Positions 43,440-52,627 of a DNA stretch of 64,000 bases are shown here, piece by piece. The stretch comes from Pseudomonas sp. Its GTDB lineage: Bacteria > Pseudomonadota > Gammaproteobacteria > Pseudomonadales > Pseudomonadaceae. The stretch covers positions 1 to 64,000 of the forward strand of contig JAKUTK010000020.1 in the NCBI GenBank assembly GCA_022448005.1. Direction: 5' to 3'. Within the stretch, counting starts at the first letter, position 1. The number at the start of each line of letters is the position of its first letter. The notes under the pieces were generated by a model. The model worked only from the letters and a program-made list of their open reading frames with translations. It made no database searches and was not told the DNA's origin. A program made the translations under genes and the position numbers.

Positions 43440-44981
43440 ATGACACGTGAAATTAACCGGATGGCGGTTGTTGGCGCCGGAGTCATGGGTACAGGTATTG
43501 CTCAGATCGCCGCTCAGGCGGGCATTCGCGTCACGCTGTTTGATAGTCGCGAAGGCGCTGCGCAGGGCGCCCGCGAAAGCTTGAAAGGCACGTTGGACAA
43601 GCTGGTCGACAAAGGCAAGATTGCCAACGCCGATGCGCTGGCCACGCTCTCCCGCGTGCAAGTGGCGAGCGCCCTTACGGAACTGAGCGACGTCGACCTG
43701 GTAGTGGAAGCCATTATCGAGCGCCTCGACGCCAAGCAGGGCTTGCTCGCCGAGTTGGAAGCCGTGGTTGCCGATGACTGCATTCTGGCTACCAACACCT
43801 CATCGCTCTCCGTCACCAGCATTGCTCGCAATTGCCGACTTCCCCAACGCATCGCTGGCTTTCATTTTTTTAACCCTGTGCCGCTGATGAAAGTGGTGGA
43901 AGTCATCGATGGTCTGGCGACTGACCCGCAGGTAGGCGACAGCCTCCGAGCCCTGGCTGCCCGCATGGGGCATAGGGGTATTCGGGCGAAGGACACACCA
44001 GGGTTCATCATCAATCACGCCGGCCGTGCATATAGCACTGAGGCTTTGCAAATTCTCAAGGAAGGCGTAGCCGAACCCGCCGAGGTAGACCGTATCCTGC
44101 GCGAGGGTCTGGGTTTTCGCATGGGGCCCTTGGAGCTGTTTGATCTGACGGCTCTTGATGTTTCCCATCCAGTCATTGAGTCGATCTACAACCAGTTCTA
44201 CCAGGAACCGCGGTATCGGCCTGCAGCGCTAACACGCCAGATGCTGGATGCCGGCTACGTCGGGCGCAAGGTCGGGCGTGGGTTTTACCGATACGCCGAC
44301 GGCCAGATGATCGATCCACCCGCCGCACAGGCAGTACCTGCGCTGGAAGCATTTCCGCCGGTTTGGCTTGGCACTGAAAACCCCGAGGATCGTGCACGTT
44401 TCACCGAGCTTCTTCAGCAGGTGGGCGCGCGGGTCGAAGAGGGCACGGTCCCAAGCAGCGAGGCCCTGTGTTTGCTGGCACCTTACGGTCTGGATGCCAC
44501 CGGCGCCGTCGGCCTGTTTGGCACCGATCCTGAGCGCACGGTGTGCATCGACCCGCTGCTGGATATCGCCCGCTACCGCACGCTGATGCTAAATCCCGCT
44601 ACCCATGCCGACATGCGCGATGCCGCCCATGCGCTGTTGGGCCGCGATGGCGTGGGCGTCAGTGTGATCAATGACAGTGTCGGCTTTGTGGCCCAAAGGG
44701 TACTGGCCATGATCGTCAACCTGGCGGGCGATATCGTTCAGCAGCGTATCGCCAGTGTCGATGACCTGGATGAAGGCGTGCGCCGTGGTCTTGGTTATCC
44801 GCAAGGTCCGCTGGCCTGGGGCGATAGTGTCGGGCCCAAGCGTTTGCTCACCACTCTTGAACGCATGACCGAACTGACGGGCGATCCCCGTTATCGGCCG
44901 GGTCCCTGGCTGCGGCGACGGGCCGCCTTGGGCCTTTCATTGCGTCACAACGAACCACTCCCGACTGAACCTCAACGCTAG
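43440..44981 (+). CDS. 3-hydroxyacyl-CoA dehydrogenase (two-domain, PaaH-like)
   Basis: A 513-residue NAD-dependent enzyme. Rossmann motif VGAGVMGTGIAQIAA at 11-25, catalytic H142 (FHFFNPVPLMKVVEV) and E154, then two C-terminal HCDH domains (DTPGFIINHAGRAY and DSVGFVAQRVLAMI), the duplication typical of PaaH/PaaC-type enzymes of ~500 residues. Role: oxidation of 3-hydroxyacyl-CoA, here probably 3-hydroxyadipyl-CoA (inference). Co-transcribed with the neighbours. Confidence 0.93.
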   Translation: MTREINRMAVVGAGVMGTGIAQIAAQAGIRVTLFDSREGAAQGARESLKGTLDKLVDKGKIANADALATLSRVQVASALTELSDVDLVVEAIIERLDAKQGLLAELEAVVADDCILATNTSSLSVTSIARNCRLPQRIAGFHFFNPVPLMKVVEVIDGLATDPQVGDSLRALAARMGHRGIRAKDTPGFIINHAGRAYSTEALQILKEGVAEPAEVDRILREGLGFRMGPLELFDLTALDVSHPVIESIYNQFYQEPRYRPAALTRQMLDAGYVGRKVGRGFYRYADGQMIDPPAAQAVPALEAFPPVWLGTENPEDRARFTELLQQVGARVEEGTVPSSEALCLLAPYGLDATGAVGLFGTDPERTVCIDPLLDIARYRTLMLNPATHADMRDAAHALLGRDGVGVSVINDSVGFVAQRVLAMIVNLAGDIVQQRIASVDDLDEGVRRGLGYPQGPLAWGDSVGPKRLLTTLERMTELTGDPRYRPGPWLRRRAALGLSLRHNEPLPTEPQR

Positions 44982-44990
44982 GATTTTCCC

Positions 44991-46193
44991 ATGCTCGACG
45001 CCTACATCTTCGCGGGACTGCGCACGCCATTTGGCCGCCACGGCGGCGCACTCGCTTCGGTACGCCCAGACGACCTCGCCGCCCATGTGATCCACGAATT
45101 GCTCGCTCGCCACGCCATCCCTGGCGAAGCCATCGAGGACGTGATTCTGGGCAATACCAACCAGGCAGGGGAGGACAGCCGCAACATCGCGCGTCACGCC
45201 GCACTGCTTGCAGGCTTGCCCGTGACCGTACCTGGGCAGACAGTTAACCGCCTGTGCGCCAGTGGTCTGGCGGCGGTGATCGATGCCGCCCGCGCAGTGA
45301 CCTGTAACGAAGGCGAACTGTTTGTCGCCGGCGGGGTGGAGAGTATGTCCCGTGCACCCTTTGTCATGGCTAAAGCAGAAGCGGCCTATAGCCGCGAACT
45401 GACGGTGTTCGACAGTACCATTGGCGCCCGTTTTCCCAACCCGAAGATCGTCGCCGAGTTTGGCAACGACAGCATGCCGCAAACGGGCGATAACGTGGCT
45501 CAGGAGTACGGCATCTCCCGTGCTGAGGCCGACGTCTTTGCTGCCGGCTCTCAGGCCCGTTATGAAGCCGCACGTAGCGCAGGTTTCTTTCAGGAAGAAC
45601 TGCTCGCGGTCAGCGTGCCCACCGGGCGCAAGACGCCACCCAATGTGGTGGAGCAGGACGAGCACCCGCGCCCGCAATCGGACCTGATCGCTTTGGCTCG
45701 CCTGAATCCTCTCTCCGAAGGTGGTGTGGTTACCGCCGGCAACGCATCAGGCGTCAACGATGGCGCGGCGGCATTGCTGATTGGCTCGGCCGCGGCGGGC
45801 GAACGGCACGGCTTGGTTCCGATGGCGCGCATTCTGTCGGCCGCCGCCGTGGGTGTGGCCCCGCGCATTATGGGCGTCGGCCCGGTGGAGGCTATTCATA
45901 AGGCATTGGCTCGCGCGCAGCTCAGCCTGGCGGATATGGACATTATCGAGATCAACGAAGCGTTCGCCAGCCAGGTGCTGGGCTGCCTGAAAGGTCTGGG
46001 TGTTGCGTTCAACGACCCGCGGGTAAACCCACACGGTGGCGCCATCGCCGTCGGCCACCCATTAGGTGCATCCGGTGCGCGCCTGGCCCTGAGCACCGCT
46101 CGCGCGCTGCAACAGAGCGGCAAACGCTACGCTGTGGTGAGCCTATGCATCGGCGTGGGCCAAGGCCTCGCCATGGTGATGGAGCGTGTGTAA
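44991..46193 (+). CDS. Acetyl-CoA acyltransferase (3-oxoadipyl-CoA thiolase type)
   Basis: A 400-residue thiolase. Nucleophile C89 in NRLCASGL, GGVESMSRAPFVM, NEAFASQVL, the histidine in GHPLGASG and the second cysteine in CIGVGQG are all present. The 400-residue length, GNTNQAGEDSRN and ARFPNP segment resemble PcaF/PaaJ, which cleave 3-oxoadipyl-CoA to succinyl-CoA and acetyl-CoA. Nine bases after the dehydrogenase stop, so one operon. Confidence 0.92.
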   Translation: MLDAYIFAGLRTPFGRHGGALASVRPDDLAAHVIHELLARHAIPGEAIEDVILGNTNQAGEDSRNIARHAALLAGLPVTVPGQTVNRLCASGLAAVIDAARAVTCNEGELFVAGGVESMSRAPFVMAKAEAAYSRELTVFDSTIGARFPNPKIVAEFGNDSMPQTGDNVAQEYGISRAEADVFAAGSQARYEAARSAGFFQEELLAVSVPTGRKTPPNVVEQDEHPRPQSDLIALARLNPLSEGGVVTAGNASGVNDGAAALLIGSAAAGERHGLVPMARILSAAAVGVAPRIMGVGPVEAIHKALARAQLSLADMDIIEINEAFASQVLGCLKGLGVAFNDPRVNPHGGAIAVGHPLGASGARLALSTARALQQSGKRYAVVSLCIGVGQGLAMVMERV

Positions 46194-46219
46194 GTGCGCG
46201 CAAGCAAAGGTGAAATGAA

Positions 46220-47458
46220 ATGGGTGCTTTGACTGGGTATCGCGTGCTCGACTTGAGCCGCATTCTGGCTGGTCCCTGGTGCGGCCAAACTCTGGCCGAT
46301 CTGGGTGCCGAAGTGATCAAAATCGAACGGCCGGGCGCGGGTGATGACACCCGTGGCTGGGGGCCGCCATGGATGAAGGGGCAGAACGCCGAGTCCACCG
46401 GCGAGGCTTCTTATTACCAGTCCACCAATCGCGGCAAGTTGTCGGTGGCGCTAAACATCGCCAGCCCCGAGGGGCAGGAAATGGTGCGGGCCCTGGCTAC
46501 CAGTTGCGACGTACTGATCGAGAACTACAAGGCCGGTTCCTTGGCCAAGTACGGGCTGGATTACGCTAGCCTCGCTGCGCTCAATCCACGCCTGGTGTAT
46601 TGCTCGGTGACGGGTTTCGGCCAGACCGGGCCGCGCGCCGCAGAACCGGGTTACGACTTCATCATTCAGGGTATGGGTGGAATGATGAGCATCACCGGCG
46701 AGCGCGACGATCTGCCCGGTGGCGGCCCGCAAAAGGTAGGCGTTGCCTTCGCGGACCTGATGACCGGCCTGTACTCGACGGTGGCTATCCAAGCTGCGCT
46801 GCTCAGCCGAGAAAAGACCGGGCTTGGTCAACATATCGATATGGCGTTGCTGGATGTTCAGGTCGCCACACTGTGCAACCAGAGCCAGAACTATCTGGCT
46901 TCCGGCAAGCCGCCCGGGCGTTATGGCAACGCCCACGCCAACATTGTGCCGTACCAGGTGTTTCGCGCCAGTGATCGCGACTTCATCATTGCCTGCGGCA
47001 ACGACTCACAGTTCGTCGCACTGTGCGACGCCATCGGCCTGCCAGAGCTGCCGAAAGATCCGCGTTTCGCGCGCAACGCCGACCGAGTCAGCAACCGCGA
47101 GGAGATCGTTGCCATCCTGTCGCGTCACTTTCTCGGAGGGCTCGCCGATGAGTGGGTAGGGCGCATTCACCCGCAGGGCGTACCGGTAGGGGCCATCAAC
47201 AGCATTGCCCAGGCGCTGGACGAACCACAGATACTGGCGCGCAACATGCTGGTCAACATTCCCCATCCCTTGAAAGCCGACTTCGTCACGGTCGGCAGTC
47301 CGATCAAGTTGTCTCGCACACCGGTCGAGTACCTGCGCCCCGCGCCGATGCTGGGTGAGCATACCGATGAGGTGCTCAAGCGCCAGTTGGGTCTCGATGA
47401 TGAGCGCCTGGCCGAGTTGAAGGCACAAGGCATCATCGAACAGCTTGGTGAACGCTGA
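46220..47458 (+). CDS. Class III (CaiB/BaiF) CoA-transferase
   Basis: A 412-residue CoA-transferase that likely activates the free acid with CoA from an acyl-CoA donor. N-terminal [30 protein letters not shown] motif, [10 protein letters not shown], and [22 protein letters not shown] holding the probable catalytic D179. It replaces the two-subunit transferases found in several dicarboxylate clusters. GAAATGAAATG precedes the start; same strand and operon as the thiolase. Confidence 0.92.
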   Translation: MGALTGYRVLDLSRILAGPWCGQTLADLGAEVIKIERPGAGDDTRGWGPPWMKGQNAESTGEASYYQSTNRGKLSVALNIASPEGQEMVRALATSCDVLIENYKAGSLAKYGLDYASLAALNPRLVYCSVTGFGQTGPRAAEPGYDFIIQGMGGMMSITGERDDLPGGGPQKVGVAFADLMTGLYSTVAIQAALLSREKTGLGQHIDMALLDVQVATLCNQSQNYLASGKPPGRYGNAHANIVPYQVFRASDRDFIIACGNDSQFVALCDAIGLPELPKDPRFARNADRVSNREEIVAILSRHFLGGLADEWVGRIHPQGVPVGAINSIAQALDEPQILARNMLVNIPHPLKADFVTVGSPIKLSRTPVEYLRPAPMLGEHTDEVLKRQLGLDDERLAELKAQGIIEQLGER

Positions 47459-47514
47459 ACCTGCCATGCCCCGGCCAGCCAGCTTGCCGGGGCAATTTTT
47501 CCCATGGAGCCTTT

Positions 47515-48279
47515 ATGAAAGTCCTCGTAGCGATCAAGCGTGTGGTCGATTACAACGTCAAGGTTCGCGTCAAGGCGGACAACAGCGGCGTCGATCTCGC
47601 CAACGTTAAGATGTCGATGAACCCCTTCTGCGAAATCGCCGTGGAAGAAGCCGTACGCCTGAAAGAGAAGGGCGTTGCCAGTGAAATCGTCGTGGTGTCG
47701 ATCGGCCCGACGGCGGCGCAAGAGCAGCTGCGTACTGCTTTGGCCCTCGGTGCCGACCGCGCCATCCTGGTCGAGGCTGTCAAGGAAGAGGGTGCTGACG
47801 AGCTGAACTCCCTGGCCGTGGCCAAGCTGCTCAAGGCCGTGGTCGACAAGGAGCAGCCGCAGCTGGTGATCCTCGGCAAGCAGGCCATCGACAGCGACAA
47901 CAACCAGACCGGCCAGATGCTCGGCGCGCTGACCGGCTTCGGCCAAGGCACCTTCGCCTCCAAGGTCGAAGTGGCGGGCGACAAGGTCAACGTGACCCGC
48001 GAGATCGACGGCGGCCTGCAGACCGTGGCGTTGAACCTGCCGGCGATCGTCACCACCGACCTGCGTCTGAACGAGCCGCGCTACGCCTCCTTGCCGAACA
48101 TCATGAAGGCCAAGAAGAAGCCGCTGGAGGTGCTCACCCCGGACGCCCTGGGCGTTGCCACCGCGTCCACCGTGAAGACCCTGAAAGTCGAAGCGCCGGC
48201 TGCCCGCCAGGCCGGCATCAAGGTCAAGTCGGTGGCGGAACTGGTCGAGAAACTGAAGAACGAGGCGAAGGTAATCTAA
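47515..48279 (+). CDS. etfB: Electron-transfer flavoprotein beta subunit
   Basis: A 254-residue AMP-binding ETF subunit: [19 protein letters not shown] at the N-terminus, [38 protein letters not shown], and a C-terminal [19 protein letters not shown]. Accepts electrons from acyl-CoA dehydrogenases with EtfA. GGAG lies seven bases before ATG. Its stop is immediately followed by the etfA ATG. The dedicated ETF pair in a catabolic cluster may be a second copy beside a housekeeping etf elsewhere (not seen here). Confidence 0.96.
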   Translation: MKVLVAIKRVVDYNVKVRVKADNSGVDLANVKMSMNPFCEIAVEEAVRLKEKGVASEIVVVSIGPTAAQEQLRTALALGADRAILVEAVKEEGADELNSLAVAKLLKAVVDKEQPQLVILGKQAIDSDNNQTGQMLGALTGFGQGTFASKVEVAGDKVNVTREIDGGLQTVALNLPAIVTTDLRLNEPRYASLPNIMKAKKKPLEVLTPDALGVATASTVKTLKVEAPAARQAGIKVKSVAELVEKLKNEAKVI

Positions 48280-49224
48280 ATGACTATCCTGGTTATCGCT
48301 GAACACACCAATGCCGCCCTGGCGCCGGCCACTCTCAACACCGTGGCCGCTGCGCAGAAGATCGGTGGCGACATCCACCTCCTGGTTGCCGGTGCCGCCT
48401 GTGGCGCCGCCGCCGAAGCGGCTGCCAAGCTCGCCGGCGTGGCCAAGGTGCTGGTGGCCGACAACGCCGCCTTCGCCCATCAGCTGCCGGAAAACGTTGC
48501 GCCGCTGGTAGCTGCTCTTGTTCAAGAAGCAGGGGGCAAGGGTTACAGCCACATCCTCGCCGCCGCCACCAGCAACGGCAAGAACATCCTGCCGCGCGTC
48601 GCCGCCCAGCTGGACGTCGACCAGATCTCCGAAATCATCGCCGTGGAAAGCGCCGACACTTTCAAGCGGCCGATCTACGCCGGTAACGCCATCGCCACCG
48701 TGCAGTCTTCGGCGGCGGTGAAGGTGATCACCGTGCGTGCCACCGGTTTCGATCCGGTGGCCGGCGAAGGCGGCAGTGCTGTCGTGGAAGCCGTGGCCGT
48801 TGGCGGCGACGCCGGCATCTCGGCCTTCGTCTTTGAGGCGCTGGCCAAGTCCGATCGTCCGGAACTGACCGCGGCCAAGATCGTCGTCTCCGGCGGTCGC
48901 GGCATGCAGAACGGCGACAACTTCAAGCACCTGTATGCCCTGGCCGACAAGCTCGGCGCCGCCGTCGGTGCTTCGCGCGCTGCGGTCGACGCCGGTTTCG
49001 TGCCCAACGACATGCAGGTTGGCCAGACCGGCAAGATCGTCGCGCCGCAGCTGTACATCGCCGTCGGCATCAGCGGTGCCATCCAGCACCTGGCCGGGAT
49101 GAAAGACTCCAAGGTCATCGTGGCAATCAACAAGGACGAAGAGGCGCCGATTTTTCAGGTGGCGGATTACGGTCTAGTGGGTGACTTGTTCGAGGTCGTG
49201 CCGCAGTTGCAGCAAGTGATCTGA
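48280..49224 (+). CDS. etfA: Electron-transfer flavoprotein alpha subunit
   Basis: A 314-residue FAD-binding ETF subunit. N-terminal [21 protein letters not shown]-terminal FAD domain with [77 protein letters not shown], all canonical. Partners EtfB. Starts directly after the etfB stop. Its large antisense open frame is a GC-skew artefact. Confidence 0.96.
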   Translation: MTILVIAEHTNAALAPATLNTVAAAQKIGGDIHLLVAGAACGAAAEAAAKLAGVAKVLVADNAAFAHQLPENVAPLVAALVQEAGGKGYSHILAAATSNGKNILPRVAAQLDVDQISEIIAVESADTFKRPIYAGNAIATVQSSAAVKVITVRATGFDPVAGEGGSAVVEAVAVGGDAGISAFVFEALAKSDRPELTAAKIVVSGGRGMQNGDNFKHLYALADKLGAAVGASRAAVDAGFVPNDMQVGQTGKIVAPQLYIAVGISGAIQHLAGMKDSKVIVAINKDEEAPIFQVADYGLVGDLFEVVPQLQQVI

Positions 49225-49870
49225 AGCCCTAAAGGAATGTGTTGCAATACCTATAGAATTGTGCTATGCGTGCATACTCAAGTGGCGTGCGGGTTTCAGG
49301 GCTAATGCATTTGAAACATAGAGTTGACGTGCGGGAAAGACAATTTTTTGACTTACACGTTATGCGGTAAGTCTGATGCTTGAGCGTTTGAGCTTAGGCA
49401 TTCTGGTTGTTTTCGTTATTCTTTGTACCCGGTTTTGTACCCGGTTTTGACTTCTTGTAGCATGTAGTGCTGGTTGCTGGCTTAGGGTGGTTGTGCCGAG
49501 ATTGAATCGGCCTCGAGCCCGTCATTGAGTGCTTTGCTTGTAGTCCTACTGGCTTGAAACGTTTAAGCGCTATGTTGTCTGTCTGGCTATCACGCTGAGT
49601 GTAGGTGTTGTTAGGTGACTCGCTCGCTAATAACGCTCTCTCGGAAAGAGATGTAAGCCATAGCGTCATTGAGGTCTTTTATTCTGACTTGGACAGCCTG
49701 AGAGATTTTCTCATCGCTTTCCGCTGGAGGAGTTTCGTCTGGGTGGGCCATCTTCCAGAGAGCAAGAAGCTTCAGGTATGACAAAAGAGAGTGCGCTCAG
49801 CAGCAAGTGGTCGCCCGCCTGAAGTACTTATGATCATGACTCCACTCATTACAAAAACAAGAGAAGAGCC
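49225..49870. other. Intergenic interval with a tandem 13-bp repeat
   Basis: About 640 bases between etfA and the NCS1 gene. Two adjacent copies of GTACCCGGTTTT occur near 49427-49452. Minus-strand frames (49394-49669; and ~49611-49790 reading KISQAVQVRIKDLNDAMAYI) are open but unrecognised and lack good starts. Composition differs from flanks, so it may be relic mobile DNA. Confidence 0.45.
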
Positions 49871-51232
49871 ATGGCCGGAAACATCAAAAAACAGGTCGAT
49901 AGTATCGACTACAGCACCGTCGCGGTTCCGGAAGAACACCGCATGAGCAAAGGCTCACTGACGATGGCTTGGTGGGCCATCTGCAGTGCTATGTTTTGGC
50001 TGGTGGTGTCCGCCACCCTGGCAATGAGCTTTGGTACGATGAATGCCATAATCGGCTTACTCTTGTCGGTCGTAACTTATGCGGCCATCAACGGGGTCAT
50101 TGCCCGCTACGCCATTAAGACCGGATTATCGGTCGCACTCTTCTCCCGGGTGCTATTCGGACGCGCCGGCGCAGCACTGGCCACCCTGATTTTCTTCGCC
50201 ACGGCGATCTACTACAGCGTGTTTGAAGGCTCGGTGATCGCCATTGCTATCCAACACTACGTGTCCGACATCACGCTCAATCAAGCCTACCTAATAGTGG
50301 TGCTATACAGCGTGCCACTGGTGTTCGGTAGCGTGCAGACCTGGCTGGATAAGTTCAATGGCGTGCTGCTGCCGCTCTACCTGATTGGTCTGATTGCCGT
50401 AGTAGCGATGGCCGTCGGTGAATACGGCTACAGTTCTGCCTGGTTGGAAATGGGGCCTGAGAGCGGGCCAGTAAGTAATGGCTGGTGGGACTGTTTCACC
50501 TATTTCATGGGAGTGTGGATTCTCATGATGTACACCTGGGACTACGCACGCTTCGGTCGTAAGCAGGACGCCAGCTACCACGCTAAATTTAACTTCGGCC
50601 TACCATTCTATATCTTCACCTTTCTTATTAACGGTCTGGTCGGCATCTTTCTCGCCGCCACCATTCCCACAGAGGGCGGCCTGTCTGAGGTCTCGGTGGT
50701 GCTGGCCATTGTCGAGCTGATGGGTATCTGGGGGTTGTTGTTCGTTTGGGTCAGCCAGACCCGTATCAATACCGCAAATTTCTTCATGGCCGCTAGCAAC
50801 ATGCATGCGTTCTTCGGCCGTTTTGGCTTGGCGGCTGTGCCTTATATGGCATGGGCCGTAGTAGTTGGCATCGTGGTCTACACAATGATGTTGCTCAATG
50901 TGTTCAGCTACATTCTGCAAGCCCTGGCATACCAGAGCATCTTTGTAGTGGCTTGGGTAGCGATCGCTTTGGCGCATATTTTCTCGCCGAAATATACCCA
51001 GCTGTTCGAGGGCAATATTGAATTCGCTCTCGAACGAGTCAACGCCTTCAACCCGTGCGGCTTGATCGCCTGGTTCTTTGCCGCTGGCCTGGGGATAGTG
51101 CTGCTGAATTTCGGCGGAGCAACGCTGGCGACCTTCTCAGCGCCGGTGACCTTTGTCTGCGCGTTCGCCAGCTACTGGCTGCTACTCAACAGCGCCAAAC
51201 GCAGCTGGTTTGTCCGCACCAGCTGCAGCTGA
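49871..51232 (+). CDS. NCS1-family nucleobase/hydantoin-type transporter
   Basis: A 453-residue inner-membrane permease with about 12 helices. N-terminal VPEEHRMSKGSLTMAWWAIC, then VARYAIKTGLS-like IARYAIKTGLSVALFSRVLFG (family signature), FEGSVIAIAIQHYV, MMYTWDYARFGRKQD, WVSQTRINTANFF. NCS1 proteins (CodB, Mhp1) import cytosine, allantoin or hydantoins with Na+ or H+. The hyuBA genes downstream suggest a hydantoin- or lactam-like substrate. The frame ends at 51232, but a neighbouring frame runs 29 more sensible codons (see findings). Start ATG 49871 with AAGAGAAGAG. Confidence 0.9.
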   Translation: MAGNIKKQVDSIDYSTVAVPEEHRMSKGSLTMAWWAICSAMFWLVVSATLAMSFGTMNAIIGLLLSVVTYAAINGVIARYAIKTGLSVALFSRVLFGRAGAALATLIFFATAIYYSVFEGSVIAIAIQHYVSDITLNQAYLIVVLYSVPLVFGSVQTWLDKFNGVLLPLYLIGLIAVVAMAVGEYGYSSAWLEMGPESGPVSNGWWDCFTYFMGVWILMMYTWDYARFGRKQDASYHAKFNFGLPFYIFTFLINGLVGIFLAATIPTEGGLSEVSVVLAIVELMGIWGLLFVWVSQTRINTANFFMAASNMHAFFGRFGLAAVPYMAWAVVVGIVVYTMMLLNVFSYILQALAYQSIFVVAWVAIALAHIFSPKYTQLFEGNIEFALERVNAFNPCGLIAWFFAAGLGIVLLNFGGATLATFSAPVTFVCAFASYWLLLNSAKRSWFVRTSCS

Positions 51233-51379
51233 AACCAATATCGGCGCCCACCGGGCCGATGTATTCGGCTCCGGCAACTTGCTGCAGCTACCAAACCCGA
51301 TCCAAAACTAAGCCGCAACACCGCAGCGGCTTAGTGCTGCGTAGCTGAAAAAAAGACTAACAATGCTAAGAGCCAATTC

Positions 51380-52558
51380 ATGAAAATGATCAACCTGCAC
51401 CCACAAGCAACTCTCATATTACTTCCATTGTTGGCATCGCTCGCGCTACCCGCAGGTGCGGTGGCTATCAATGACAACTTGGACATTGGCGGCGCCGTGC
51501 GTGCGCGTATCGACTACGACCCCGACCGGGATATCGAGAAGCTGAGTTTCGATACTGCCTTTCTCACCGCTACCTACAACTCCGATAGTTGGATCGGCGC
51601 GGCTAAATACCGTTTCTATGGCGACGCTTACCCTTTCGACTATACCGACAAGATCGGTGACATCGCCTTCGCCGAATATGCATGGATCGGCTACAAGTTC
51701 GATGAGTCGCGTCAGATTCAGGTGGGACTAAACAAGATTCCGTTCGGCCTGCTGCCCTATGCCGGCAGCACTTTCTTCTTGACCTTGGGCAGCGTGATCG
51801 GCCTGGAAGACATTGCGAACCTTGGTGTTAAATACATCCAGCAGCAGGATGACTGGAACTTCCAACTCGCTTACTACCTAAGCCCGGCTGATCAGGGTCA
51901 AGGTACAAGCCGCGGCGGGCGGACCTATGCAACCAGTGTTGCTACGGCAGATGACTACGTCGTCGACGGCAGCGATAACCACGAGCGCGACATCTTAGTC
52001 GGGCGTCTGGCCCGCAACCTAAAGCTTGGGAGCTGGCAGTCGGAGATCGGCGCCTCGGCATTGACCTCGACGCTGCAGAACCAGGACAGTCGTGATAGCG
52101 GCCGCCGAAATGCCCTAGCAGTCCACTACTCGGGCAAGAATGGCCCCTGGGGCGTGCAACTGCAAGCCACTCGCCAGGACATGAGCCCGGAGAATCCCGG
52201 CAGAGACAAGCTGGTTAGCTTCGGCAGCTTCGACGGCACCTTTAACGTTGCCGCCAAGGGTAACCTCTATGTAGCCGACCTCAGCTATGACATTCCTGGC
52301 TCACTCGGGTGGCTCTCTGGTGTCAAGGTTTACGGTAACTACAGCCTGTTCGACAAGGATGAGTCCAGCTTCGAGGATTCCCAGCGCTTCATCCTTGGCA
52401 CATCTTTCTCGCTGAAAGACCTATGGATCGCCGTCGAGTGGTTGCACGGCAAGCACGATCCCTACATCGGTGGCGGTAGCTACACCCAGAGCCTGGGCGC
52501 CGGCGGTAGCGAACGCTGGGAAAACCAGTTGTATACCAATATCGGTTACTACTTCTGA
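51380..52558 (+). CDS. Outer-membrane beta-barrel porin
   Basis: A 392-residue porin of the DcaP/OprP-like kind. Signal peptide (residues 1 to ~28, LLPLLASLALPAGAVA), then amphipathic beta strands (RARIDYDPDRD, YRFYGDAYPFDYTD, GLNKIPFGLLPYAGSTF) and a C-terminal YTNIGYYF ending in Phe, as required for barrel assembly. Co-oriented with the NCS1 gene 150 bases upstream, so it likely gives the same substrate passage through the outer membrane. A strong terminator follows. Confidence 0.88.
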   Translation: MKMINLHPQATLILLPLLASLALPAGAVAINDNLDIGGAVRARIDYDPDRDIEKLSFDTAFLTATYNSDSWIGAAKYRFYGDAYPFDYTDKIGDIAFAEYAWIGYKFDESRQIQVGLNKIPFGLLPYAGSTFFLTLGSVIGLEDIANLGVKYIQQQDDWNFQLAYYLSPADQGQGTSRGGRTYATSVATADDYVVDGSDNHERDILVGRLARNLKLGSWQSEIGASALTSTLQNQDSRDSGRRNALAVHYSGKNGPWGVQLQATRQDMSPENPGRDKLVSFGSFDGTFNVAAKGNLYVADLSYDIPGSLGWLSGVKVYGNYSLFDKDESSFEDSQRFILGTSFSLKDLWIAVEWLHGKHDPYIGGGSYTQSLGAGGSERWENQLYTNIGYYF

Positions 52559-52598
52559 GGCAATAAGCGCCCCTAGCAACCACTCACGCTCCTATTTT

Positions 52599-52624
52599 CG
52601 CCAGCCATGTGCTGGCGTTTTTTT
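52599..52624 (+). terminator. Rho-independent terminator behind the porin gene
   Basis: Stem CGCCAGC/GCTGGCG (52599-52605, 52611-52617) with a CATGT loop and seven Ts. It is also the insertion target of the group II intron that starts three bases later. Confidence 0.92.
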
Positions 52625-52627
52625 ATG

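Noticed and set aside
47167..49089. 640-codon minus-strand open frame across etfB/etfA
   Set aside because: Antisense to two canonical ETF genes; open only because of GC-rich codon bias, with low-complexity His/Gly/Asp-rich translation.
49427..49452. Two GTACCCGGTTTT copies as a CRISPR-like or att repeat
   Set aside because: Only two adjacent copies without spacers; treated as a simple tandem duplication.
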